A stretch of DNA of 64,000 bases, taken from the NCBI GenBank assembly GCA_030248215.1, contig JASANG010000613.1, forward strand, positions 1 through 64,000. Direction: 5' to 3'. The notes beneath the pieces were generated by a model. It was not told the origin of the DNA, did no database searches, and saw only the letters and a list, made by a program, of their open reading frames with translations. This DNA is from Enoplolaimus lenunculus (taxonomy: Eukaryota; Nematoda; Enoplea; Enoplida; Thoracostomopsidae). Position numbers and translations under genes: made by a program. Shown here piece by piece: positions 24,047-35,245 of this stretch (the first letter of the stretch is position 1; every line of letters starts with the position of its first letter).

Positions 24047-24789
24047 CGCAATCTGAACACTGCTCGCCGAGGGGTGGGTCGATTAGATTTAACCGGTGTG
24101 GCCGAGGGGCAGGTAGCAAGCTCTACCGTTGTGGGCCGGGCCGACTGGGTTGGACAACACCCTCAGAGTACTGGTACGCGCGCGGGGTTTTTCACTTAGA
24201 TGGTCCATTCCCGCGTACAGGGCCTATCTCACTGTCAATAGATAAGGCACCAATATGCAATACATAACAGAGTATAAAAATCAAAAGCACGAAAAATAGA
24301 AAACACAAAAACCAAACGAGATGTCCAAGACCCAGTAAAACCAGGGAACGAAATCTATGTTATACGCGGCTAAGTTTTTTGGTCAACTGAAATTCACCAT
24401 TGCTACCCTAGCGGTTAGCGGGGGCCTACAGCCCTAGAATTTCTTTTGCCAAACCAGCTAATGTACGTAGAGTGTGCTAAAGTGTCACAAGTTCAAAATT
24501 CGCTAGGGCTTCCTACCCAACCTGACCAACAAAACGATAATATAAACACGAAAGCACAAACGATAAGGCAAACGGATACAAGGCGTACATATGTAAACAC
24601 CACAAATCCGTACACTCATAATGCCTGCTAAAGTACCGAAACAGTCTCAAGACAAATTTCTGTGCCATCCCCGAAATGCTTACACTATAACTTCAACCTA
24701 ACTCAAGGAACACACACACTCTAGACACTCTTAATCGATTGAGAGAGTCCGCCAAAATTACGGGCCTTGAGCTAGCCATAACTTTTCGA

Positions 24790-25765
24790 GTATCGGTTTC
24801 TGAACAGCGGTCAGGGTGGTTTTATTGCTCACTGCGATGCGCCGGACCCGATAGGACCAGTCCCAACCCTAGATTCCGGAAAACGTGATTTTGCATTTTT
24901 GGACCGGGGATCCGTAAACGTGTTACACGTAAAATTTCGAAAACTTCAAGTGCTAGTAACTTCTTAACGATTGGTCCCACACCCCGAGTCAGGGTATTTT
25001 TCTTGTTCAGCGTCAAAAGCTGCGTCGATTGATACCAATCTCGACACTCAATTCCAAAATTTGCATTTTTGCATTTTTTCGGCCTCGGATCCGTAAATTT
25101 TACACACTAAATTTCGGAAACTATGGATACCTCTAACTCTTGAACGAATGGCTTCCGACCCCCAGTCAGGGTATTTTTCTTACTCAGCTCGGCGGGCTCT
25201 ATCGATTGGTATGGGTTTCAACAGCAGATTCCGAAAATCGCATTTTTGCATTTTTCGCCCCTAGAATCCGTAACGGCACATGCAAAATGCTGAAAGTTCG
25301 AAAGCCCGTAACTCTTGAACGAGAGGTCGGGGACCCCAAGTCAGGGTGGTTTTATTATTCAGCTCGATGAGCTGCGTCGAATGATATGGGTCTCGACCTC
25401 CGATTCCGAAATTCATGTTTTTGCATTTTCCACCCTAGGATCCGTAAAATTTGCACACACATTTTCAAAAGTTCGAGGGGCCATAACTCCCGAAAGAATG
25501 ATCGCAGACCCAAGGTCAGGGTATTTTTATTGCTCAGCGCAGTGAGGTCTAACTATTGGTGTAGGTTTCCCCAGCCTACCCGAGAATTCTGGTTTTGGCA
25601 GTTTTTCTTACCTCCGGATTCACACGATGCCACACACACAAAATCTCAGACTTAAGTCGGGCGGGATTCCTGAACTATCCGTCTCCGATCCGTGGTCAGG
25701 GTTATTACCCGTCCCGTCGGGTTGTCGGTGTTACACCTCGCAATGCAGGTCTTCACAACCTCTAG
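24790..25765 (-). repeat. Tandem repeat, six units of about 177 bp (right arm)
   Basis: The word GTCAGGG recurs at about 24,808, 24,989, 25,165, 25,340, 25,516 and 25,694. The unit number and order match the left-arm array, so the array existed before the arms separated. Confidence 0.85.
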
Positions 25766-27214
25766 ATACCCCGGGGTCGTAGAAACTGAACACTAAACAC
25801 AACCCCTTAACTGCAAATACCAAATGTAACAAGTATAAGGGGAATGCCAGCGACAAGCCGTAGCATATTCTATGGGGAGTCTCTGCGCGTAGTCACTCGC
25901 TCTCAGAATTTGGCACCCGGCGCCCTCGAGTCCTGATTTGTCGCGGCAACAGGCCAGAAAGCCGTCACGAATTTTGTTCCCTTAACTGACCCCTCTTTCA
26001 ATCCAAAACCTCGAAACGCCGTCTCATTTAAACTCAAAATAAATTGCTCAACAATGTTATAGTGAAACTCAAAGCCTACTCGAGCCGATCGAACGTTACA
26101 TATATCTTTTAAAATCCTTACGTACGTTGGTCGTTAATTACCCTGTTTAACGGTCGTAAACGCTAAAACGTCGTCTCAAACTGCATTCTTAGCCTGTGTA
26201 AATCTTTCTTGCAATTTCAAAATATCACGCGTAATACTGAGACAAGAAAAAGTGAGATAAAAATAAACTAGGGCTACATTGAGACGTAGACTAACTCTTA
26301 ACGCACAGTTTGGATGTCACCTAGTGAATACTTACACAAAGCCGTGAATATCCTAAAGTAGTACAAGTCTGAGCAGTTGAGCGGCAGTCAGGGGGCACTC
26401 TACGTAGGGTTACGTAATTCAGCTAATTGAGTGATCGGTTAACCCGCGAATATCCATGTACAAAAACAACTTATACACACATATATAGAAAAGACCATAT
26501 TCAGTTACATACATAAAAACATGCGTAGGTCCCCTTTGATATTTTCTCGACTAGCCATTCTGCCCCATTTTTGATTCTACCCGTCCGCTACACAAATCTA
26601 TTTATGCGTTGACAGACGCTGATAATTAGTGTTATAGAATTCGCTTCGCAGTTACAAAAACAGCGCGCTATTGGCGATAACTTAGGGAGTCATTAAGCGG
26701 CGTTGGGGAGACACTAGGTAAAGTTTGCATGAGGCAAAAAATGACGAAACAGATACGTATATAGTAGGAACAGTTAACACACACAGTACAAAAATTATAG
26801 AAATTGTAACAACGCTAATAACACGCGATAATGGCAGCAACAATACTAATAGCAATTCCAAAATAGTATGCAGTGGTCACAGAGCCATAATTGCGGAATT
26901 AGAAAGTGTCGTGTCCCTGACAATATAAGCCGCGTTTTGTTCCGAACCTAACTTCGGATTAATTTCATTTTTCATTTATCAATAAAACTACAAATCCTTT
27001 TGGCAGATTTTTTGCCGGACTCAACCTGGCAAGTTTGTGCACACCTTAGCTGGCACATGCGCCTTTTTAGGTATAAGAAAACTCTGTAGTGTGTGCAGGT
27101 GCAGCAAGCTTACCATTACGTGTTATCAAATGTAAATAAAGTAGTGATATAATCCTTGTCATTTTTTTCAAAAGATAAACCATTCATCAGTGTTTTTTGG
27201 GCTTGCGGAAGCAT

Positions 27215-27725
27215 TATTAACAGTTGAAACAGTTGCGACAGTTGGAACACTTGAAACCGTAGGAACAATGTGGACAGTTGGGAGAGTGGGGACAGCGGGG
27301 ACAGTTGGAACAGCTGGGCTGGGACAGTTGGGACAATTGTGACAATGAGGACAATGCGGCAGTGGGGACAGTTGAGACAGCACAGCGGGACGGTTTGGAC
27401 AGCAAGACAGTTGAAATAGAAGGGCAGTAGGACAGTTGGAACAGTGGAGCACCGAGACAGTGGGACAGTTGGGACAATGGGTGCAGTCGGGACATATGGG
27501 ACAGTTGGGACAAACGGGATAGATGGGACAGTTGGGACAAACGGGACAGATGGGACGGTTGGGACAGATGGGACAGTTGGGACAGTCGGGACAGTTGGGA
27601 AACTTGGGACGGTTGGTACAGTGGGGATAGTTGTCACAGTTGGGACACCGGAACAGTTGGAACAGTGGGGACAGGTGAGGCAGTGGGGACATATGGGACA
27701 CTTGGGACAGTGCAGATAGTTGGGA
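27215..27725 (+). repeat. Minisatellite, 9-bp unit GGGACAGTT
   Basis: About 55 diverged units of GGGACAGTT and variants (GGGACAGAT, GGAACAGTT, GGGACATAT). All six frames are partly open here because nine is a multiple of three, giving Gly-Thr-Val or Cys-Pro-Asn repeats; these frames are not taken as genes. Confidence 0.9.
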
Positions 27726-28579
27726 CATCAATAAAAGGTGAGGCATATATAGGTTTAGGTATAGACTCATCTTTACGCTTAGGCTTAGGCTCAGGAATTC
27801 CCTTATACTACTGTTACGGCCCCATTCAAAACATTAAACAATTTTTTAAAATTTAAATTAAATCAATTATATGCTTTTCATAGAAGATATTCCTTGACTT
27901 ATACTAGATTCATGATACATATACGCTTTTTTCTTTTCGCACCGCAAAAAGAAACTCCCCCATATAGAAAATTTTTAAATTGGCTTTTCAGCGGGGTGCC
28001 CCCTAACCCCCCAAGTTCAGAGGACCCTAGAAATCCATTATTGGAACACTTAAGAACCGCTTAGTGCAAAAACTTGTGGGGCGGCAGACCCTACTATGAT
28101 ATTATATATTTGGCTGTGCAAAACAAGAGCGCACACGTATGCAATCCAGGTTTATTGCTGCCCCGGGAAAATGGGATGACCTTTATCGAATTAACATGAA
28201 CCCAAAATAGTATAAGGTCCACTTTACAAGTTATACTGAAATTGCATTTGGCTTCTTGTTTGCTTTGCTTTGCTCGTGATGTACTTTACAATGTAACATA
28301 TTGCGCCCTGAGGTATGTATGGTGTGTGGCGCACTGGTTTTGGTGGTCTGCTATGCTCATGTTTCGGAATAAATTCAAGAGGGGACCTTTAGGCTAACAG
28401 GCTACCGATTTCCTGTCAGCCAGATCGAGAATTGCTAAAGAAATTCTGTGGCCATGACCACAAACCAACCTTGACAACTCGCGTTAATTTATTTCCCTCC
28501 TTTATTACGATAGAAGCTTCTGCGCGAATTGAGTAAAGAACAACAGCCTTAAAAATATCAAAAAGTATTTTAGAAATTA

Positions 28580-28844
28580 CTGTGGTGACCCGAATATGGG
28601 GGATAATAAGAGAGGCAGTCCCCTAGTTTTGGAAGTACATTCTTAAATATAACCTTACATTATCGCTCAAGGTGTTGATACAAGACAAGCGTTTAATTCA
28701 ACGCATAGTTGCAATAGCTAATAAATAAATATCAATAGCGAAGGGCGGGTTAAAAATAAATAATAGCCCGTAACCGAATAACAGAGGGAATCCTCTAGAG
28801 AGGCCAAATAAATATCAGTCCCCAAATTATTCGACTCACTACAG
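28580..28844. mobile_element. TA-flanked MITE, about 265 bp
   Basis: Ends are inverted: CTGTGGTGACCCGAAT at the left and the complement-like ATTCGACTCACTACAG at the right, with TA directly on both sides. TA duplication and short inverted ends fit the Tc1/mariner group. Related ends (CCCGAATAAG..., GGGTCA.T.CAG followed by TA) occur at 36,030-36,054 and 36,190-36,217. No coding capacity. Confidence 0.6.
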
Positions 28845-29549
28845 TATAGTCTTCATCATGTCTGCTCATGCCCCAAAAATATATATAAAGATCCAATATT
28901 TTTATGGTTTGTTGAAAATAATCACTTACATTAACCACATAGCATGCTTAAACCTTACGCCACACTAATATTTTTACCTCGAAACTTTTTACTTGTGTCC
29001 GAGTTCTGGCTCGCGACTCTCACTGTTGGCTGAAAAGCTCAAATTTTAATTCGGATATCCGAAGTGAAAAATTTGATTTCGGATATTCGGATGTATGCCG
29101 ATATGCAGATAATTTGGCAAGAATTGCCGGACATCTGGATTTGAAAAATATCCGATGTCCATCACGACTGGTAAATGTCTTTTGTTAAGAATTTCATAAG
29201 ATTTCAGGAGGATATATCTTCGTTATCATTATTATGCGCTTCTGCAATCAAGGATAACGTTTTACCAGAAATAAGCCAGCGACCACATGTGACAGCAAAT
29301 TCCTGTTCATTGTGAAACGTTCCGTTTAGCAACGGTTGTTTTTTTTGGCAAAATACAACTGTAAAAGTACTAATACCAACTGTTAAAAAATCGTTAATTA
29401 CAGCTATTACGAGCTAAGTATCCGATACCGTTGCCTTCAGTGTAACACTTGGAATTTTTTGATAGGAATGTTTTAGATATACTTGCTTACAATGTTTATC
29501 ACTATAGTTCGTTTGGTCTTAAAGCTGCCCGAAGCATGCAAATCTACAA

Positions 29550-29765
29550 ACCCGATGTCAAGGTATATTAAACAGATAGTAAAAATAACGGAAAATGAAT
29601 ATTAAAATATATTGAAAAATGTCAAAGATGTTTTATTTTTCTGTCAATGCGAGGGAACCATGCAAATATTCACTGAGGTTTCCAATATGTTAAAGAAAAA
29701 ATAGCGGATGTACCGAAATTTTTTAAGATTTTGGATGAATTTCGTCATGTTTATTTCATAGCGAT
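29550..29765 (+). repeat. Interspersed repeat, copy 1
   Basis: This stretch is similar to 31,445-31,625 in the same orientation: both hold CGGATAGTAAAAATNACGG, TGTTTTATTTTTCTG and a GAATTTCGT block. Copies are diverged by perhaps 25%. Family unknown; possibly related to the CCGG-rich MITEs found in the chitin synthase introns. Confidence 0.5.
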
Positions 29766-30399
29766 GGCAGTACTTTGCATGGTAAAACGGTCAATCCGCA
29801 AAAATTAACACCCGGACACATTTTCATGAGAGTCCAATTTTTATACTGGTGTCGTGTGAAAAATTGACCCCCATAAAATATATCCCTGGTCATTTTTACA
29901 CAGCGTCGCATGAAAAAATGATCCCCAAAGCAAACATGAGTACTATTATTTTCACTCAATTTAATAGTGTACCTGTAGACATTACTACAAGTGTATTGAT
30001 TGACAACATCTCGATGACGTATACAGGCAGGATTGGGTTTTCCGGATAAATTGAATCGACCAAAAAACGATTTTTTTCTTTTTTTGCGGAAAAAACTGAA
30101 AAACGAAAAAATTGGAAATTGTGTACTAAAGATTCCGTAATTCCAAAACATTAATGTATAATTTGTCTATTGGAAAATGATATTGGGAGAATCAAATAAT
30201 TATTCCATTAAGTATCCGATGATAAAGTGTATATACTGTAAACACTACACTACAGAGCTGTGATATATGCCTAAAAGGTGCACATGTCAGGTAAAGGTGG
30301 ACACAAACTTCTAGGGTTAAGTCCGGCAAGAGAATCTGCCAACATTATTCGTAGTTTTATTGATAAATAAAAAACAATGTTAATCAAAAGTTAGGTTCG

Positions 30400-33300
30400 A
30401 GCAATCATAAAGATTAATGAAGTAATATAGTAGCAAAGATTTTATCTGGAATTCCGGTTTGAGTAGGACACCATCAATATCGCATACAATTTAACACGTC
30501 CGAGGAGACACAACTGTTACTCTACTAACCCAGCGTCCGCCTCTGAGGAGCCATCATAGTTTTAGTATGGTGCCATTGCATTTAGTTCATCGTTGCCTTA
30601 TATACAAATCGCTACTTGTAAGCTACGAATTTATACCACTAAGGCCGGTCTTTGCACCCCGCTCGTCAATTTATGGGACCCGATAGTTTAGGGGCTAGAA
30701 AAATGAAAGTTTGTCTTGAGCACTTTTAGAGGAGCTCGCGCTTGAGCACAAAGGTGCAAAACAAACAGGAACACAAAATTTGCCACTTTTGAAACTGCAC
30801 AGTTATGTTTTGTGTGGGCCGCACTCGGCACGACCGGCCCTGTCAGAGCAAGGAGTTTCAAGTTGGATATTATGAAGGCCTGTAAACATGCTTCTTTCTG
30901 GTCTTTCCAGAAATTTAGTAGAGATGTATCCCCTATTCCTTCCACTGGTGGATCCAAAGGGGGCACTACTGCCTATGACCCCAACAGGGTTTAAAACCAA
31001 AACTTTGTAATAAGGGTTAGCATTAAAAAGGCATCCGGCTTATCGACCGCGACTGGTGCTTCCATTCTTTATATCTAGCACGGTTCACCATCTTAGAAAT
31101 TTCTAGAACTGTCACTGATGCCTTCCCAGTCAAATCAGCAAAAACTAATTTCTTAAGGTTTTCGTGATGTTTTGTAGCTTTTTTGCAAGAAATTTTAGTG
31201 AGATTATAATGAACAGTTTTTGCCATGTTTTCTACCCCGTCGGAAAAAAAACGAAAAGCACCGAAAAAACGTTTTGTCCGTCGGTTGTTATTCCGGTGCC
31301 AAACCCTGTATCTACTACAAGGGCATTATATTTAGCACGTTTATTTAGTAAGCAGCTCCTGGTCATTCCTCTTGCCTCCTTTGACTGAGTTCAAACGGCG
31401 CTCAATTTTTTATATGGGTGAATATTTCGTATCTATATTGCCGGGTGTAAACGGATAGTAAAAATTACGGAAACGGGAAACGGATACTGGAGTACGAAAA
31501 TGTTTTATTTTTCTGCCAACACAATTTAGGCAAGAAAATATTCACCGCGCTTCTAAAATTTAAAAAATGCAGATGCACCGAAATTTTTAAAATTTTGCAT
31601 GAATTTCGTTATTTTTTCATATTGCCTAATTTCAGCATATCTGTAAGGAAAAATTACATGTTTACGTGATTTATAATCAATTTTAAGTATAAACATGACA
31701 AAATTTCCCGTATTTCTATAACGGAAGCGACACCGATTTTTACCAGAAACGGAAATTCGATTTAGTGGTGAGCATCGACCAGAAACCGGAAGGCCGGGCC
31801 AATTCCTTGTAACTGAAAAAACTAAAAGCAGTGTAAAACATTAGTATAATATTTCTAGTCATACTAAGATTTTCGATTCTAAAACTTTTATCTGAAATCC
31901 GAAATGTAGCCTACTGTCATATGGTCAATGTAAAGATTGAATCACTAGTTGAAACTACTCTATTCGCTGTTGTATTCTAGACAGCTGGTGTGGTGACATA
32001 AAGTGCTTCGGATAATTTGGGTTCTATTGCTTTTTAGAAAAATATAGTGAAGTCTTTCACTGGTGCATATATAAATATCATTTGACAATAATCAAGAGAA
32101 TAATTAATGTAGGTAATCGGATTAAATCATCTCAGATTTTCTCACTGATCAAGTAGGATTATGAAAACGAAATATTTTATAGCTTTATTCAACATAAATG
32201 AAGTTAGTTTAGGTTTAAGTTTTGTTTGATGTGATAGCTACGAGTTGTGCCTACAGTTGAAGAATGGGTACTGCCGCAAAATGTCACAAAATATATATGT
32301 GAAATATAAGTAGAGCCGCAGCCAAAATTTAGGTGTAGTAAAGCAGGACACAGTATATTTAGCTAAATTTTCAGCACAAAGGGGCCGAGTTGACACCTAT
32401 GCCCAATAGCATTTGTCTATTGTATATAAATAAATTTACTAGGCTATCGCCCCCCCAAACTCATGCGATTTCAGTGGACTCTAAGGTGGACGGGAGCATC
32501 CTCCCCCACGTCGCGCGCACTAAGCGATTCTCAAGCAAACAGTGCCAAAAACGGTTACTTTAGTAGAAATGTTACCTGTTGAAAAGAATTATGATACCAA
32601 ACGGGGGCAGTTGACACCTAACACCAACTTAAACAAATTTATACGTCAGCATTAGTGTTGTGATAGATGGTTTGCCTAATTAGTTCAGTCACACGTTACC
32701 ATACGTGCACTACGCATATCCATCGTTCCCGTATACTGTTTCAAAAAAGTTAGCTACTGTTATTGCGAAGCTGTGTGCGAACATTTTTTCTAAATAAAAA
32801 ATGTCCGCATAGAGTTTTGTTATGATTCCAACCAAGCAGCACGTATTTTTATTAAAGAATTAATTAAAAATAGGTTTTCAATTAACATTCGACAACAAGA
32901 ATTTCATATAGCGCCCGCAAGTTATTAAAAAGTAGCCACATCACGGTTAATTTTCCAAAATTCACTACAAATTTTGTTCAAATTTCCTGGTTTGTTTTAA
33001 AATGATTAGTACAGTTGTAGTAGTAAAGTGCCCATATAGGCCTCTAATAATTATCAGTAGTTACAGTTAGCAAGATACCAGTTGCTAAGAGTAGTTAAAG
33101 TAAACTGCGGGCCGTTGCCGACCTAAGTCTTAGTCAACCATAAACAATAAAAACAATAAAAGTTAAAATTCATCAACTAAACGAATCAGTTCTTCGACAC
33201 AAAAACTGCTGTTTTTCGCCAGGCGAGCTCCTTTTTATAGGCCCTTTTTGTCCTTGATTCTGGTTGACAAATGGGCTCATTATCGTAGCCTAAAATTTTA

Positions 33301-34300
33301 AATAATATGAATTTGCGCTATATTTAAAATTTTAAAGCAATTTTGTTTCGAAACTTTATGGGTCATCCACGTTATAATGCGCTCGCTAAGTTGAAAATTT
33401 GTCCAACCACCCGGTAGGGATCTGTGTACAAATTGAATGTGTATCTAGCGCGTAGGTACAATTTTATGCTGTACGTAGACACTATTAATTGTCCCGACAC
33501 TGTCCGAAGGGAGTCAGGACAAAAGGTAAAAAAAATTAAGCATAATCAATAAGTGTATATGTGTGTTTGTGTTGTTCTTATGTAAGTTTGCGATGCTATA
33601 TGAACACAGTGCAATATGTCTTTACGTCCTCGTTAGGGCTACCGGACCTTATAGTGGTCTCGCAATAGTCTGTTAAAGCGACGTCGGGTCTTACTATTAG
33701 ACCCAGACATTTTTTTGCAGTAGCGCGTGCAGTATAACGTGGATGTTCCATTACGCTTGAATAATTTTGTTAGGCAGTTTACGCCAAAACAAAAGAATTA
33801 ATTTGGCCAATTCTTAAGAAAATTTTAGTAAGTTTATAAAATTTAAACTTTATTTTTGTGGTATGCGGTTCTTAATGACCTTGTTTACATCGATTTTAGT
33901 ACAATTTATACTTTTTGTGCTTTTGTCAGCATAAATTCCTTTTTAGTTTAACTCGCGAAATACTATTAAAATTTTAAAGCAATGTTTACAAAATTTACAA
34001 AATTTACAGAATTTGCCGCCTCACCTTTCACGGCAAAATTTTTTTAAAGCAAGTAAAACTCACTACTTCAATTTTGGGCGCATCCGTTGCCTCCAAGTTG
34101 ATTGATTCTATCTATAATATTTTTGTCAAAAACACTTTCGTTTTTGACCTTCAAAATTTTAAGGAAGAGTAAAGTGTGAACATCACACTTTACTAAAAGT
34201 TTTTTACATTTCAAGTGCAAGTGCTCATCACTTGCACTTGATTATTACATCAAGTTGTTTTAACTTTGTTTTTAACATTTATTCTTAAGTTTTGTTTTAT
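30400..34300. other. AT-rich intergenic stretch, no gene recognised
   Basis: Apart from the repeat copy at 31,445-31,625 and two occurrences of a GTTGACACCTA word (32,392 and 32,610, also at 52,875), I see no gene, RNA or clear element. Short frames at 30,688-30,990 are open on both strands but have no recognised similarity. Confidence 0.4.
31445..31625 (+). repeat. Interspersed repeat, copy 2
   Basis: Second copy of the repeat at 29,550-29,765, in the same orientation. Confidence 0.5.
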
Positions 34301-34311
34301 TTTTTTGACAG

Positions 34312-34520
34312 AGTTTAATTGAACTCGGGTCGGGAGGGTTCCCCCCAACCATGTTGTTCAAGAGTGAACGGTGTTCTCCGCGAGGGTAAACCCAGGTCTG
34401 AAATCAGACCCGGCTAGGTACGGTAACTGTATGACGAACGCTCTGCAGTCGCTTTAACTGTATCTAGTTGGAGGCCACAGTACCTTCGAGGCTGGTCAAT
34501 GGCTGACGACAGGTGTAGAT
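34312..34520. other. GC-richer island of unknown nature
   Basis: A 200-base stretch (GGGTCGGGAGGG, later CCCGGCTAGGTACGG) with much higher G+C than the AT-rich DNA around it and several short inverted repeats (CAGGTCTGAAATCAGACC). It could be the structured end of an element or a fragment of structured RNA. Not identified. Confidence 0.3.
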
Positions 34521-34879
34521 CTATCGGAATCTCTTGAGTAACTTTAAATTTGAAATTAACTTTTTTGACCTGTTGGGTGTCTTAGTTATTTTGTCCTTCA
34601 ATCAAACTCTGTTGTTTTCTGTTCCGCAACAGTTTATTGCATTGCCGCACATTTTGTATACAGTTTCCCATTACGTTAATATTAAATACACAGTTGCGCG
34701 AACTGTCGGACTTTATCGTTACAGTTTAGAAGTTGTCGCCGGAAACAGCTAAATAAGATAACTAATTTAGAGCGTTATTTTGTTGTTCTTGCAAGTTATT
34801 TTTAGGACACGTACGAAAAATGGCAAGGTATTTTGTCGATGTTTTTTCACGTGTTAAAATTCGAATTTATCAAACAAAT

Positions 34880-35245
34880 TTGTTTTTCCCGCCAAAATTT
34901 GAATTGTCCCGCCAAAATATAAAGTTTCCGGCCAAAATTTGAATTTTTCGCCAAAATTTGAATTTTTCGCCAAAATTTGAATTTTTCGCCAAAATTTGAA
35001 TTTCCGCAAAAATTATAAGTTTGCTACCAAAATTACAATTTACCAAAAAATTTGATTTTCATGCCAAAATTTGAATTTTCCCGCCAAAATTTGAATTTTT
35101 CCGCAAAAAAGTGAATTTCCCGTCAGAATTGAATTTTTCCCTAAAAATTAAATTTTTCCGCCACAATTTAAATTTGCAAGCCAAAATTTGATTCTTCTCG
35201 CCAATATTTGAGTTTTCCCACCAAAATTTGAATTTCCGCGCTAAG
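34880..35245 (+). repeat. Minisatellite, about 19-bp unit CGCCAAAATTTGAATTTTT
   Basis: About 18 imperfect units. The four units near 34,930-35,000 are nearly identical and the outer ones are diverged, as expected for turnover in the middle of an array. Confidence 0.85.

Larger units (their letters stand above)
7571..26922. mobile_element. Giant fold-back (palindromic) element, two arms of about 9 kb
   Basis: The two arms, 7,571-16,975 and 17,871-26,922, are reverse complements over nearly their full lengths, with some local insertions and divergences (for example 7,740-8,040 against 26,590-26,735). Both outer ends begin TGTCAGGGAC followed by a CGACACTTTCTA block. Paired coordinates sum to about 34,500 at the outer end and about 34,840 near the centre, which reflects length differences between arms. 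The organisation (very long inverted repeats, internal tandem repeats, little coding capacity) is that of fold-back elements such as Drosophila FB or Galileo, though these arms are far longer. No transposase was recognised and no clear target-site duplication flanks the ends. Alternatively the palindrome is two elements inserted head to head, or the inverted ends of a larger element whose core is partly at 2,273-6,664. Confidence 0.8.
17871..26922 (-). repeat. Right arm of the palindrome
   Basis: Reverse complement of the left arm, reaching outward to 26,922. It holds the same parts in mirror order: short frames at 19.2-19.8 and 20.9-21.2 kb, the promoter at 23.8-24.05 kb pointing left, and the 177-bp tandem array at 24.8-25.76 kb. 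It is the better preserved arm: all six CCAAT boxes match and the inner end is complete. Confidence 0.85.
26943..30399. mobile_element. 3.46-kb element with inverted repeats of about 135 bp
   Basis: The sequence 26,943-27,077 (starting CGAACCTAACTT) matches the reverse complement of 30,263-30,399 at an estimated 75-80%, including a shared polyadenylation-like TTTATTGATAAAT block and a TCCGGCAA block. Inside are a 9-bp minisatellite, a TA-flanked MITE and AT-rich DNA, but no recognisable gene. It is probably a non-autonomous DNA transposon. No clear target-site duplication was found. Its left end lies 20 bases from the outer end of the giant palindrome. Confidence 0.65.

Noticed and set aside
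27116-27770. Long frames with Cys-Pro or Gly-Thr-Val repeats
   Set aside because: They lie in the 9-bp minisatellite and are open on both strands and several frames, as expected for a repeat whose unit is a multiple of three.
28580-28844. Solo long terminal repeat
   Set aside because: The ends are inverted repeats flanked by TA, which fits a Tc1/mariner-type MITE.
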